A stretch of DNA of 64,000 bases, taken from positions 41,080 to 105,079 of the forward strand of contig JAAZMZ010000002.1 in assembly GCA_012798535.1 (NCBI GenBank), in the 5' to 3' direction. Below are positions 18,951 to 27,200 of the stretch, one piece after another. This stretch comes from Leptolinea sp. GTDB taxonomy: Bacteria; Chloroflexota; Anaerolineae; Anaerolineales; Anaerolineaceae. The first letter of the stretch is position 1, and each line of letters starts with the position of its first letter. The position numbers and the translations under genes are program-made. The notes under the pieces were generated by a model. That model was given only the letters and a program-made list of their open reading frames with translations. It was not told the origin of the DNA and searched no databases.

Positions 18951-19085
18951 TATTGATGGTTGGGTTCCCGGTTTATAAAATATTACTATCACCACCATCA
19001 TAAAATATCCCGATTCACAGCATCATCCAACAGACGTGAGGATATAATTCCAGTATCATTGGAAAGGAATCTTCGATTTGTTTGT

Positions 19086-19889
19086 ATGCCGATCATTACG
19101 CTATTAACTGACTTTGGCCTGCGGGATGGTTATGTGGGTGTGATGAAAGGGGTGATCTGGAAGATCTGCCCGCAAGCGCAGATCGCCGATATCACCCACC
19201 ACATTCCTCCCCAGGATATCCGCCAGGGAGCCATCGCATTACGCCGCACAGCCGGATATTTCCCGAAAGGGAGCGTACATATTGCCGTGGTCGATCCTGG
19301 GGTGGGCACCAGCCGTAAACCCCTGGCCGCGGAAGTCGACGGTCATTATTATGTCGGGCCGGATAACGGCCTGTTCACTCTGGTATTTGAAGATGCCGAA
19401 TCTCTTGGTTTGAGCAGGCGTTTCTTCACGCTCGATAAACCGGAATACTGGCTGCCTGATATCAGCCGGGTATTTCATGGACGGGATATCTTCGCGCCGG
19501 TTGGAGCGCATCTGGCGAATGGTGTACCTTTGGAGAAAATGGGCACTCCGCTGACTGATCCCATCCGGCTCGAAAATCCGCAACCTGTCCGTTCGGGCGA
19601 TACCTGGCGCGGCGAAGTGATCACCATCGATAATTTCGGCAATCTGGCCACCAATATCACTGCCCAACACCTGGGAGCAAATTCTGTGCTGGAGGTGGCT
19701 CTCTGCGGAAAAACCATCCGCGGGCTGGTGAGCACCTTCGGTGACCGGCCGGACGGCGAGCTTACAGCCATGATCGGAACGGAAAACGATTTGATCATCG
19801 CCGTGGTTCGCGGCAGCGCCGCTGAAAAGCTGGGCGCCAAAGCGGGCGATCCGGTGGAAGTCCGCCTCGCACCGAGAAAAACGGCATGA
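19086..19889 (+). CDS. SAM hydroxide adenosyltransferase (DUF62), copy 1
   Basis: A member of the SAM-dependent chlorinase/fluorinase superfamily whose common members hydrolyse S-adenosylmethionine to methionine and adenosine. Family blocks are TLLTDFGLRDGYVGVMKG, VVDPGVGTSRKPL, VGPDNGLFTLV and FHGRDIFAPVGAHL. These retain the Asp-Arg-His set that activates water in characterised DUF62 proteins, and IDNFGNLATNI follows. At 267 residues it has normal length. ATG 19086 fits the family start (MPIITLLTDFG). The frame continues upstream without a better site. The stop overlaps the start of copy 2 by four bases (ATGA). Confidence 0.92.
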   Translation: MPIITLLTDFGLRDGYVGVMKGVIWKICPQAQIADITHHIPPQDIRQGAIALRRTAGYFPKGSVHIAVVDPGVGTSRKPLAAEVDGHYYVGPDNGLFTLVFEDAESLGLSRRFFTLDKPEYWLPDISRVFHGRDIFAPVGAHLANGVPLEKMGTPLTDPIRLENPQPVRSGDTWRGEVITIDNFGNLATNITAQHLGANSVLEVALCGKTIRGLVSTFGDRPDGELTAMIGTENDLIIAVVRGSAAEKLGAKAGDPVEVRLAPRKTA

Positions 19890-20683
19890 ACAGGCCAGTC
19901 ATTTCCATCACCACCGACTTTGGCGGCAGTGATTATGACGCCGGAGTGCTGGCCGGGGTGATTTGGTCGATCGCGCCGCAGGCTGGTATCGCGGTGCTTA
20001 CCCATGACGTGACACCCTTTAATGTGCTTGAAGGCGCGGTGATCCTCTCCCGCTGTGTACCCTACTTCCCTGATGGCACAGTGCATCTGGCAGTGGTTGA
20101 TCCGGGTGTGGGTACGCCGCGCCGCGGGTTGGCCGCACATATCGGCGGGCAATACTTCGTCGGCCCGGATAACGGTCTGTGCTCCCTGCTGGTCGAACAG
20201 GCACGCAAAGACAACCTGCCGGTTGAATTCCACGCGCTGGAAAATCCTTTATACTGGCTGCCGGCCGTGACCCGCATTTTTCACGGGCGGGATGTTTTCG
20301 CTCCGGTTGCCGCCCATCTGGCATCCGGTGTTCCGCTGGCAGAATTTGGCCCAGCCTTGGCTGATCCTGTTCTCATCCATCTCCCGATCGCCCAAAAAGG
20401 CCTTTACGGCTGGCGCGGCACAATCCTGCACATCGATCATTTCGGAAACCTGACCAGCAATCTGACCTCAGAACATCTGGCGGGACGAACTCGTTTTCAG
20501 ATCACAATTCAGGGAGAAAAGATAACCGACCTGGCCGGCACCTACGGCGCCGCGCAGGCCGGCGAGTTGATCACTCTGCTGGATGACAGTGACTGCCTGG
20601 AGATCGCCGTTTCTCGCGGCAGCGCGGAAAAACGCCTGCAGGCGGTTGTGGGAACAGAGTTTGAACTGGTTTTTCAGGAGTAA
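19886..20683 (+). CDS. SAM hydroxide adenosyltransferase (DUF62), copy 2
   Basis: A paralogue of the preceding gene, with the same blocks in the same order: SITTDFGGSDYDAGVLAGV, VVDPGVGTPRRGL, VGPDNGLCSLL, FHGRDVFAPVAAHL and IDHFGNLTSNL. The Asp-Arg-His set is kept, so it should be active as a SAM hydrolase or related adenosyl-transfer enzyme. The two copies differ widely outside the motifs, which points to an old duplication with specialisation rather than a recent one. Two bases separate it from the ECF ATPase gene, so translation of the block is tightly coupled. Confidence 0.92.
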   Translation: MNRPVISITTDFGGSDYDAGVLAGVIWSIAPQAGIAVLTHDVTPFNVLEGAVILSRCVPYFPDGTVHLAVVDPGVGTPRRGLAAHIGGQYFVGPDNGLCSLLVEQARKDNLPVEFHALENPLYWLPAVTRIFHGRDVFAPVAAHLASGVPLAEFGPALADPVLIHLPIAQKGLYGWRGTILHIDHFGNLTSNLTSEHLAGRTRFQITIQGEKITDLAGTYGAAQAGELITLLDDSDCLEIAVSRGSAEKRLQAVVGTEFELVFQE

Positions 20684-20685
20684 TT

Positions 20686-22299
20686 GTGGATCGCGAACCG
20701 TATATCACCGTTGACGGGTTGACCTTTCAGTATCACAGCCGCACCGAACCGGCCATCGAAAACCTGTCGTTTAATGTCTATCCCGGCGAAGTGCTGTTGA
20801 TCGCCGGATCTTCCGGCTGCGGCAAAACCACCCTGATGCGCTGCATCAATGGTCTTATCCCGCACACCTATCGTGGTGAGATCAGCGGCGAGATCAGCCT
20901 CCTGGGGACACCGGTCTCTTCACTGAGCATGGCAGATTTATCTCAAACCGTGGGCACCCTGCTGCAGGATCCAGAGCGGCAGATTGTGGGCAGCTATGTA
21001 AAGAACGAAGTGGCTTTTGGATTAGAGAATCTGGGATTCACCAGGGATGAGATCATCCAGCGGGTGGACGACACGCTGAAATACCTGGGGATTTATCATC
21101 TCCGTGACCGGGAGACTTTTTCGATTTCTGGCGGAGAAAAACAGAAAGCGGCTCTGGCAGGCGTGCTGGTTATGCAGCCGAAAATCCTGCTGTTGGATGA
21201 ACCGCTGGCTAGCCTGGATCCAGCTTCGGCGCATGAAGCTCTGAATCTGTTCCGCGAACTGGCCGACCAGGGAATCGCCGTGATGATCGTCGAACACCGG
21301 GTAGAAGATGTGCTCTCCATTCACCCGGAGCGGGTATTGTACCTGGATTGCGGGAAGCAGGTTTACTATGGCGATTCGGCCGGATTGATGGATGTGGTGG
21401 ATTACCACCGCATCAAACTCCCCGCCGAAGTGGTTATGCAACGTGCCGGGAAAAAACCACCGACGGAAGAATTTAAACCGCTGCTCACACCGCAGCCGGG
21501 TGAAAAGCTGGTCTCTTTCGAAAATGTCTCTTTTCGCTATCACTATGACCTTCCGGATGTGCTGCACAATGTCAGTTTTCAGGTCGGGCGCGGCGATGTG
21601 ATCGCCATTCTGGGGCACAACGGAGCGGGAAAAACCACGCTGGTCAAGCACGCGCTGGGGCTGCTCAAACCCACCGCTGGTCAGGTGCTGCTGGAGGGAA
21701 AGGATACCCGCAAGATCACCGTGGCTCAGGCCGCGCACACCGTGGGGTATGTCTTTCAGAGCCCCACCCAGATGTTGTTCGCGCCCACCGTGAAAGAGGA
21801 GCTGTCTTTCGGTCCGCGCAACCTGCGCCTGCCGCCGGATGCCATTGAAGAAAACGTAGACTGGGCAATCCACACGGTGCACATGGAAGCCGAACTGGCC
21901 ACGCCCCCGCTGGCGTTGTCTTTCGGGCAGCAAAAGCGGGTGAGTATCGCTTCTGTATTGTCTATGCGCTCCAGGATCTTGATGATGGACGAACCCACCG
22001 CCGGACAGGATTACTGGAACTACAACCAGTTCATGGATGCCATTCTGCAGATGCCGGGATTTGACGCCGTGCTCTTCATCACCCATGATGTCGACCTGGC
22101 CGTGGTGTACGCCAACCGCATACTACTGGTGTTCGGCGGTGAGATCGTGGCGGACGGTACGCCGGCGGATGTTTTGAAAGACGAAGACCAACTGCGCCGC
22201 TGCCGGGTTTTACCCACCTCACTTTTGCGCGTGAATGAGAAATATTACTCAAAAACCGGCCGGTTCCTGCGCGCCGAGGAACTGGCGCGACAAATCTAG
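20686..22299 (+). CDS. ECF transporter ATPase, EcfA1-EcfA2 fused
   Basis: A 537-residue protein with two full ABC ATPase domains in tandem. The first has Walker A AGSSGCGKTTL near residue 41, signature SISGGEKQK and Walker B ILLLDEPLAS. The second has Walker A LGHNGAGKTTL near 308, a modified signature LSFGQQKR and Walker B ILMMDEPTAG. ECF transporters use two ATPases, a T protein and a substrate-binding S protein to import vitamins or cofactors; here the ATPases are one polypeptide. The start is GTG 20686 with AGGAG upstream. The S and T genes follow. Confidence 0.92.
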   Translation: MDREPYITVDGLTFQYHSRTEPAIENLSFNVYPGEVLLIAGSSGCGKTTLMRCINGLIPHTYRGEISGEISLLGTPVSSLSMADLSQTVGTLLQDPERQIVGSYVKNEVAFGLENLGFTRDEIIQRVDDTLKYLGIYHLRDRETFSISGGEKQKAALAGVLVMQPKILLLDEPLASLDPASAHEALNLFRELADQGIAVMIVEHRVEDVLSIHPERVLYLDCGKQVYYGDSAGLMDVVDYHRIKLPAEVVMQRAGKKPPTEEFKPLLTPQPGEKLVSFENVSFRYHYDLPDVLHNVSFQVGRGDVIAILGHNGAGKTTLVKHALGLLKPTAGQVLLEGKDTRKITVAQAAHTVGYVFQSPTQMLFAPTVKEELSFGPRNLRLPPDAIEENVDWAIHTVHMEAELATPPLALSFGQQKRVSIASVLSMRSRILMMDEPTAGQDYWNYNQFMDAILQMPGFDAVLFITHDVDLAVVYANRILLVFGGEIVADGTPADVLKDEDQLRRCRVLPTSLLRVNEKYYSKTGRFLRAEELARQI

Positions 22300-22436
22300 A
22301 CTGGCAGCGGCTTGCAGGAAAACCCTTCCGAATCTGAAGTGTTATATTAAAATAGATTAAGCGGGATTGAGCATCCCGGTTCCAAATATCAGTACCGGAT
22401 ATTTCGGAGTTTCAATCACATTCAGAGGAGGAAATT
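22300..22436 (+). other. Leader between ECF ATPase and S component
   Basis: 137 bases without a gene. It holds a small AAATATC/GATATTT hairpin around 22384-22405 and an AGAGGAGG ribosome site before ATG 22437. No known vitamin riboswitch was recognised. Confidence 0.4.
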
Positions 22437-22988
22437 ATGAAAAAGAAATCATTGTGGGCTTTTGGCACCCGTGAGGTCGTGTATTCGGCGATCGGCGCTG
22501 CGTTGTATGCCGTGCTTTCATGGGCGACCAATTTTCTGCAGATCCCGGCAGCCGGTAATGTGGCTTTCCGCCCGGCCGTGGCCATCCCCATGTTCTTCGG
22601 TGTGGTCTTTGGTCCCATTGTGGGTTTCATCTCCGGCTTCCTGGGCAACATCATCGGCGACCTGCTTTCCGGATACGGCTTCAGGCCCTGGTGGGATCTG
22701 GCCAACGGCATCATGGGCTTCGTCACCGGCTTCACGGTGCTGGCCGGCCTGAAGGGCTTCAAAGGCTGGAACAACATTTTCAAAGCCGAGGTGTTTGTCG
22801 TGCTGGGTGTGCTCATCGCCGCCGCGGTGGCTGCCGCCTCAGAGATCTGGGTATCCGGTGTGGATGTTCCCACCACAATCGCTACCAATTTTGTCCCAAC
22901 GATCATCCCCAACCTGCTTAACGGATTGATCCTGGTGCCTATCTTGATGGTGGCGTATGACGCCATTGCGTCACGCTCCGGCCGGTAG
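22437..22988 (+). CDS. ECF transporter substrate-binding (S) component
   Basis: A 183-residue membrane protein with five or six hydrophobic helices and the typical S-component layout: a short cytoplasmic N-terminus, EVVYSAIGAALYAVLSW in helix 1, and GVVFGPIVGFISGFLGNIIG in the middle helices. The WWDLANGIMGF stretch resembles the UPF0397-like group of S proteins. The ligand cannot be read from sequence. Linkage to two SAM-cleaving enzymes raises the possibility of a nucleoside, methionine-cycle or vitamin substrate, but this is inference only. It has an AGAGGAGG ribosome site, and a strong hairpin separates it from the T gene. Confidence 0.82.
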   Translation: MKKKSLWAFGTREVVYSAIGAALYAVLSWATNFLQIPAAGNVAFRPAVAIPMFFGVVFGPIVGFISGFLGNIIGDLLSGYGFRPWWDLANGIMGFVTGFTVLAGLKGFKGWNNIFKAEVFVVLGVLIAAAVAAASEIWVSGVDVPTTIATNFVPTIIPNLLNGLILVPILMVAYDAIASRSGR

Positions 22989-23002
22989 GAGAGCGATATA
23001 AT

Positions 23003-23040
23003 AAGGTTCCCTGCAGAATTTACGGCAGGGAACCTTCTTT
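23003..23040 (+). terminator. Terminator-like hairpin between S and T genes
   Basis: AAGGTTCCCTGC (23003-23014) pairs with GCAGGGAACCTT (23025-23036), a perfect 12-bp stem with a 10-base loop followed by CTTTTC. It lies inside the ECF operon, 13 bases before the T-protein start. It may cause partial termination and so set the ratio of S to T protein. Confidence 0.65.
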
Positions 23041-23053
23041 TCAGGAACATTTC

Positions 23054-23932
23054 ATGCTGGTCACCTGGCAATACCGCATTCGTCACAGTTTGATGGAGAC
23101 CTTTGATCCGCGGGCACGTTGGATCTTTTCCTTGATCTTCCTGGTTTCCATCTCCTTGTTCTGGGACGTGCGTTTTCTGGCCGGTTTCTTCGTTCTGGCT
23201 TTTGCCTGGTACGGATCGGCGCGCGTATCCTTTCGAGATACCCGCCGTGCCTGGATATTGATCGCTTTCATTCTGTTCATGATGATTTTCATCGGCACCA
23301 TCATCACCGGCGGCGGCGCGGCCGGCATCATCCCCGAAAACACCCACCCCGTGGTCACCTGGAACTGGAAGGTGCCGTTGACCGGCTGGCCGGTCGTTTT
23401 TCGCCTGACCTACGAACGCCTGTGGTTTGCCCTGGCGCAGGTGCTGCGCGTGCTGTCCATTTCGGCCGTTTTCGTGATCATCCCCTACTCCATGGATCCG
23501 CGCTTGTACGGATTTACCTTCAAGGGACTGGGCTTCCCGGACCGCGTGGCGTATTCCATGGACCTGGCGTTCCGCTATGTTCCAACCCTGGCGCGGGATT
23601 TCGGCGTGACGCTGGACGCGCAGCGCGCCCGCGGTTATGAGATCGAACGGGTGGAAGGGGGCATCATCGCCCAGATCAGCAAGGTGGCGCCGCTCATCGT
23701 TCCGGTGACCATGAATTCGATCGTCGGCGGTGAAGATGTGACCAATGCCATGGATCTGCGCTGTTTTGGCATCAAGCCGCGCACCTGGCTGGAAAAGACG
23801 GATTTCTCGCGCCGCGATCTTTATTTATTGATCTTCACGGTGGTCATGTTGATCTTCTCCATCGTGTTCAGCACGGTCTTTCATTTTGGAAAATTCTGGA
23901 TGCCTGCCTGGTTGATCCCGGGTTTTGTATAA
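23054..23932 (+). CDS. ecfT: ECF transporter transmembrane (T) component
   Basis: EcfT couples the ATPases to the S protein. It has membrane helices around residues 20-75, 110-145 and 260-285. The two coupling helices carry the conserved Ala-Arg-Gly type motifs, here LDAQRARGYEI near residue 195 and the related MDLRCFGIKPRTWL near 233. At 292 residues it has normal family length. The start at ATG 23054 has AGGAA about 8 bases upstream. It ends 5 bases before the convergent HAD gene and completes the transporter. Confidence 0.9.
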   Translation: MLVTWQYRIRHSLMETFDPRARWIFSLIFLVSISLFWDVRFLAGFFVLAFAWYGSARVSFRDTRRAWILIAFILFMMIFIGTIITGGGAAGIIPENTHPVVTWNWKVPLTGWPVVFRLTYERLWFALAQVLRVLSISAVFVIIPYSMDPRLYGFTFKGLGFPDRVAYSMDLAFRYVPTLARDFGVTLDAQRARGYEIERVEGGIIAQISKVAPLIVPVTMNSIVGGEDVTNAMDLRCFGIKPRTWLEKTDFSRRDLYLLIFTVVMLIFSIVFSTVFHFGKFWMPAWLIPGFV

Positions 23933-23937
23933 AGATA

Positions 23938-24582
23938 CTACAAATCCATTATGCGCCACCCTTTTAACCTGGCATGCTTCCGCAAAGCAGCATCGGGTGT
24001 AACGGCCACCGGATTTTCGGCCATTTCCAGCAAAGGGATATCATTCAAAGAATCACTGTACGCCCAGCTTCCATCCATGGAATCATTTTGCTTTTCCAAC
24101 CAGGCAGCCAGTTTTTTCACTTTCCCCTCGCGATACGCCGGGATGCCAACAATTTCTCCCGTCGGTTGAGTCTGCCTCATTTCAATCTGCGTACAAAGTG
24201 TATGCGGAAAGTTCAAGCGAAGAGAAATCGGTTCCACCAGAAGCTGGTTTGTCGCGCTGATCAGAAGAGTTGTATGTCCTTTTTCGCGATGCCAGTTAAT
24301 TCTTTCCACCATGGCAGGGCGGTAATGTTTTCGCACGAGGTCTGAGAATTCTATTTGCAGTGCCTTGATCAGCTTCGCATCCATCCGGGAAAGTGGTTGC
24401 AAAAAATATCTTTCATAATCGCGAATATCCAGCACACCGGCTTCATACAACTGAAAATATTCCGCCAAGCCGCGCATGAAACTGCTGTCAACAAAGCCCT
24501 TTTCTGTGATGAATTCTCCCCATAACCACTCCGAATCACCTTCAATGATCGTAAAATCAAGGTCAAAGATTGCTACCGTCAT
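23938..24582 (-). CDS. HAD-IB family phosphatase (SerB-like)
   Basis: A 214-residue haloacid dehalogenase-superfamily hydrolase of subfamily IB. Motif I DLDFT (residues 6-10) holds the nucleophile Asp and the second Asp is replaced by Phe-Thr order typical of DxDxT variants. Motif II is LLISATN near 121, and motif IV YSDSLNDIPLLE lies near 170. It resembles phosphoserine phosphatases and the YfhB/CicA-like group; the substrate is not determined. It stands alone between the ECF operon, with which it converges, and the phosphonate operon, from which it diverges. Confidence 0.85.
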   Translation of the reverse strand: MTVAIFDLDFTIIEGDSEWLWGEFITEKGFVDSSFMRGLAEYFQLYEAGVLDIRDYERYFLQPLSRMDAKLIKALQIEFSDLVRKHYRPAMVERINWHREKGHTTLLISATNQLLVEPISLRLNFPHTLCTQIEMRQTQPTGEIVGIPAYREGKVKKLAAWLEKQNDSMDGSWAYSDSLNDIPLLEMAENPVAVTPDAALRKHARLKGWRIMDL

Positions 24583-24700
24583 ATTTGCCTGCAGTTATCT
24601 CATAGGATTTTCGTCGGATTGCCTTAGTATTAATATTCTCCGCCAGTTTTCAATCTGTAAGACTATTTTCCAATATTTTGATTAAACGCTGAATAAGTGG

Positions 24701-24737
24701 GGGTTAACCGTGGGTTAAGTTTGAATAGACTTATGAG
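24701..24737 (+). promoter_or_regulatory. Pho-box-like tandem repeat before the phosphonate transporter
   Basis: GGGTTAA (24701-24707), 4 bases, then GGGTTAA (24712-24718): an exact repeat with an 11-bp period. On the minus strand it reads CTTAACCC-ACG-GTTAACCC, which matches the cyanobacterial-style Pho box of 8-bp PyTTAAPyPy units with 3-bp gaps. A possible -10 TATGAG is at 24732-24737. This fits phosphate-starvation control of phosphonate uptake. Confidence 0.5.
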
Positions 24738-24796
24738 AAATTTTGATACGAGTAGATTTTTATTGCACTTCACCAACATAAATACATTAACTTGAC

Positions 24797-24839
24797 GTTA
24801 ATTGCTGTTAATTGCCAGGAAAAGACCGGTTAATAATAT
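24797..24839 (+). promoter_or_regulatory. 10-bp tandem repeat and second candidate promoter
   Basis: GTTAATTGCT (24797-24806) is followed directly by GTTAATTGCC (24807-24816). Overlapping its end, TTGCCA (24812-24817), a 16-base spacer and TAATAT (24834-24839) form a reasonable sigma70 promoter with a start near 24846. The repeat covers the -35 side and may be another regulator site. Confidence 0.4.
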
Positions 24840-24895
24840 CAACCTATTATTGCATTGATAATCATTTCGTCAAACGAGGAAGGAAGGAAAAATCG

Positions 24896-26143
24896 ATGCA
24901 ACACAAGGTCTCTTTACCAGTTTTTGCCCTGCTCATTCTGTCACTTGTTCTGACAGCCTGTGCACCTGCTGCCACAGCTACACCTGCAGCCACGGCACCC
25001 GCTGCAAGCGCGGTAGAAAAGCCGACCGAAGCCGCGGCCGTCAAACCAATCACCGAACCAACCGCAACCACTAAAGCGGTTAATTTCAATACCGTCAAAT
25101 CGGCGGAAGAAGCCGGTGGTATAGAAGCATTAATCGCGGCGGCAAAAGCGGAAGGTGAATTGAATGTGATCACCCTGCCACGTGATTGGTGCAACTATGG
25201 AGAAATGATGGATAATTTCTCCAAAAAATACGGAATAAAGGTCAATTCCCTGAATCCAGATGGCGGTTCTGCCGATGAAATTCAGGCAATTAAGGATAAT
25301 AAAGAAAACAAAGGTCCCCAGGCACCGGATGTAATTGATGTCGGTCCTGCGTATGGCCCCACTTCTAAAGAAGAGAACTTGCTGGCTCCTTACAAGGTGG
25401 CTACCTGGGATACCATCAAGGGAAATAATGATCCTGACGGCTACTATTTTGTGGATTACAGCGGTGTGATGGTCTTTGAAATCAATAGCGATGTTGTAAA
25501 AGACCTCCCCAAAACCTATAAAGACCTGCTCGATCCCAAGTACAAAAGCAAAGTAGCCCTGGCAGGTGATCCGCGTGCTTCTAATCAGGCGGCACAGACA
25601 GTCTACGCAGCGGCTCTTGCTTCCGGTGGATCGCTGGATAATATCCAGCCCGGTTTGGATTATTTCAAAGAACTCAACACCGCAGGTAATCTGCTTCCGC
25701 TGATCGCCGATTCAGGCCCTATTGCCAAGGGTGAAACCCCCATTACCTTCCAGTGGAGTTGGAACGCTTATGCCAACAAAGACAATTTCAAAGGTAATCC
25801 GAATATTGAAATTGTCTATCCCACTGATGTCAACTGGGGTGGCTATTACTATCAGGCCATCAGCGCCTATGCACCCCACCCAGCAGCCGCCCGACTGTGG
25901 GAAGAATACCTCTACTCGGATGAAGGGCAGTTAACCTGGATCAAGGGATATTGCGCTCCGGCCCGCCTGGAAGACCTGACCACCCGGAAAGTCGTTCCGG
26001 ATGATCTGAAAGCCAAACTACCTGATCCGGCTCTGCTCGCCAGTTCAACTGTTCCGAACGGTGATCAATTGACCAAAGCCCGCGCTTTGATCAAGGAACA
26101 ATGGGACTCGGTTGTCGGTCTGGATATTAAAGCTGCCAACTGA
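24896..26143 (+). CDS. ABC transporter substrate-binding lipoprotein, probable 2-aminoethylphosphonate
   Basis: The N-terminus is a lipoprotein signal with lipobox LTAC (Cys near residue 21), followed by a long Ala/Thr/Pro linker typical of Chloroflexota-like anchored binding proteins. The remaining ~350 residues form a periplasmic-binding-protein class II fold of the extracellular family 1 (PotD/AfuA/PhnS-like), with DVIDVGPAYGPTSKEENLLAPY and YSDEGQLTWIKGY. Related proteins bind polyamines, Fe3+ or 2-aminoethylphosphonate; the convergent phnX and phnW favour the last. The start at 24896 follows GGAAGGAAGG; an upstream in-frame start lacks a signal peptide fit. Confidence 0.85.
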   Translation: MQHKVSLPVFALLILSLVLTACAPAATATPAATAPAASAVEKPTEAAAVKPITEPTATTKAVNFNTVKSAEEAGGIEALIAAAKAEGELNVITLPRDWCNYGEMMDNFSKKYGIKVNSLNPDGGSADEIQAIKDNKENKGPQAPDVIDVGPAYGPTSKEENLLAPYKVATWDTIKGNNDPDGYYFVDYSGVMVFEINSDVVKDLPKTYKDLLDPKYKSKVALAGDPRASNQAAQTVYAAALASGGSLDNIQPGLDYFKELNTAGNLLPLIADSGPIAKGETPITFQWSWNAYANKDNFKGNPNIEIVYPTDVNWGGYYYQAISAYAPHPAAARLWEEYLYSDEGQLTWIKGYCAPARLEDLTTRKVVPDDLKAKLPDPALLASSTVPNGDQLTKARALIKEQWDSVVGLDIKAAN

Positions 26144-26168
26144 TCCATCAACACATCCACTTCTCTCA

Positions 26169-26200
26169 GGCGTGACCCGGTGAAAGAGCCGGGTCACGCC
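26169..26200 (+). other. Strong intercistronic hairpin after the binding-protein gene
   Basis: GGCGTGACCCGG (26169-26180) pairs perfectly with CCGGGTCACGCC (26189-26200), with an 8-base loop and no T run. Hairpins in this place often protect the upstream mRNA and raise the binding protein over the membrane proteins; that role is inferred. Confidence 0.6.
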
Positions 26201-26273
26201 GCACAACACCTCTACATAGATCGAGAAAAAATCAGGCTATCACTCCAGTCATCTGGATTCGAAGGAGCCGGTA

Positions 26274-27200
26274 GTGGAAATTTCGCGTATCACTGGTATT
26301 GAAAACAAGAAAACAAACCGCCCCAATCCGCTGGTAAATTGGATTGGCGTTTTACCCTTTTTTTTATTCATCCTCTTCTTCGTTATTCTGCCCTCCACCA
26401 ATTTGTTCATCGGCGCATTCCAGGATAACAGAGGAAACCCTACCCTGGCAAATATTGCCGTACTGACAAATCCGTATGTCCTGAAATCATTCAGCATAAG
26501 CCTGCAGGTAAGCACGATCACATCTTTTGTCGGGGGGGTGTTTGGATTTTTCGTGGCATATTCCATCACAATTGGAAAAGCTCCCCGTTGGATGCGAAAT
26601 ATTATTATGACCTTTTCCGGTCTGGCCGCAAATTTTGGCGGTGTTCCACTGGCCTTCGCCTTCATTGCTACACTGGGACATACAGGTTTTATCACCACCT
26701 TCCTTAAAAATATATGCTGGACGGGAGTGGATGGTATGCAAACCTGCCCATTTGATATCTACGAAACCGGTTTCAATCTTTACAGTCTTATGGGTTTGAC
26801 ATTGACCTATATCTATTTTGAGTTTCCCCTGATGGTTCTGACCATCACTCCCGCTTTAGAAGGATTGAAACGCGAATGGCGTGAAGCTTCTGAGAATCTT
26901 GGGGGAAACACATTTCATTACTGGTTCTATATCGCTCTTCCCGTCTTATTACCATCCATTCTGGCAGCCATGATTCTGTTATTCGCCAGCGCGTTTGGCG
27001 CATTCGCCACCGCCCAGGCGCTGACCGGCGGGAGTATATATCTGGTGACCATATTGATCGGTCAGCAAATCCGTGGAGACGTACTTAACAATCCCAATGA
27101 AGGATATGCTCTGGCGCTGGGTATGGTTGTGGTGATGGCACTCTGCATCGCCGGGTATTCCATTCTTCAACGCCAGACAGCAAGATGGCTGAAATCATGA
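26274..27200 (+). CDS. ABC transporter permease 1 (probable phosphonate)
   Basis: A 308-residue inner-membrane permease of the binding-protein-dependent type, with about six helices. The EAA loop that docks the ATPase is EGLKREWREASENLGGNTFHYWFYIALPVLLPSIL near residue 200-235 (key residues EA..LGG...F..I.LP). It starts at GTG 26274 after GAAGGAG. It overlaps the next permease, showing a single operon. Together they make the channel of the transporter. The family is shared with spermidine, Fe3+ and aminoethylphosphonate systems; context indicates the last. Confidence 0.88.
   Translation: MEISRITGIENKKTNRPNPLVNWIGVLPFFLFILFFVILPSTNLFIGAFQDNRGNPTLANIAVLTNPYVLKSFSISLQVSTITSFVGGVFGFFVAYSITIGKAPRWMRNIIMTFSGLAANFGGVPLAFAFIATLGHTGFITTFLKNICWTGVDGMQTCPFDIYETGFNLYSLMGLTLTYIYFEFPLMVLTITPALEGLKREWREASENLGGNTFHYWFYIALPVLLPSILAAMILLFASAFGAFATAQALTGGSIYLVTILIGQQIRGDVLNNPNEGYALALGMVVVMALCIAGYSILQRQTARWLKS

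Noticed and set aside
24851..24869. Fur-box-like sequence TGATAATCATT before the ABC binding-protein gene
   Set aside because: Only about 12 of 19 positions fit the classical Fur box. The linked phnX and phnW genes indicate phosphonate rather than iron transport, so the Pho-like repeats are a better explanation.
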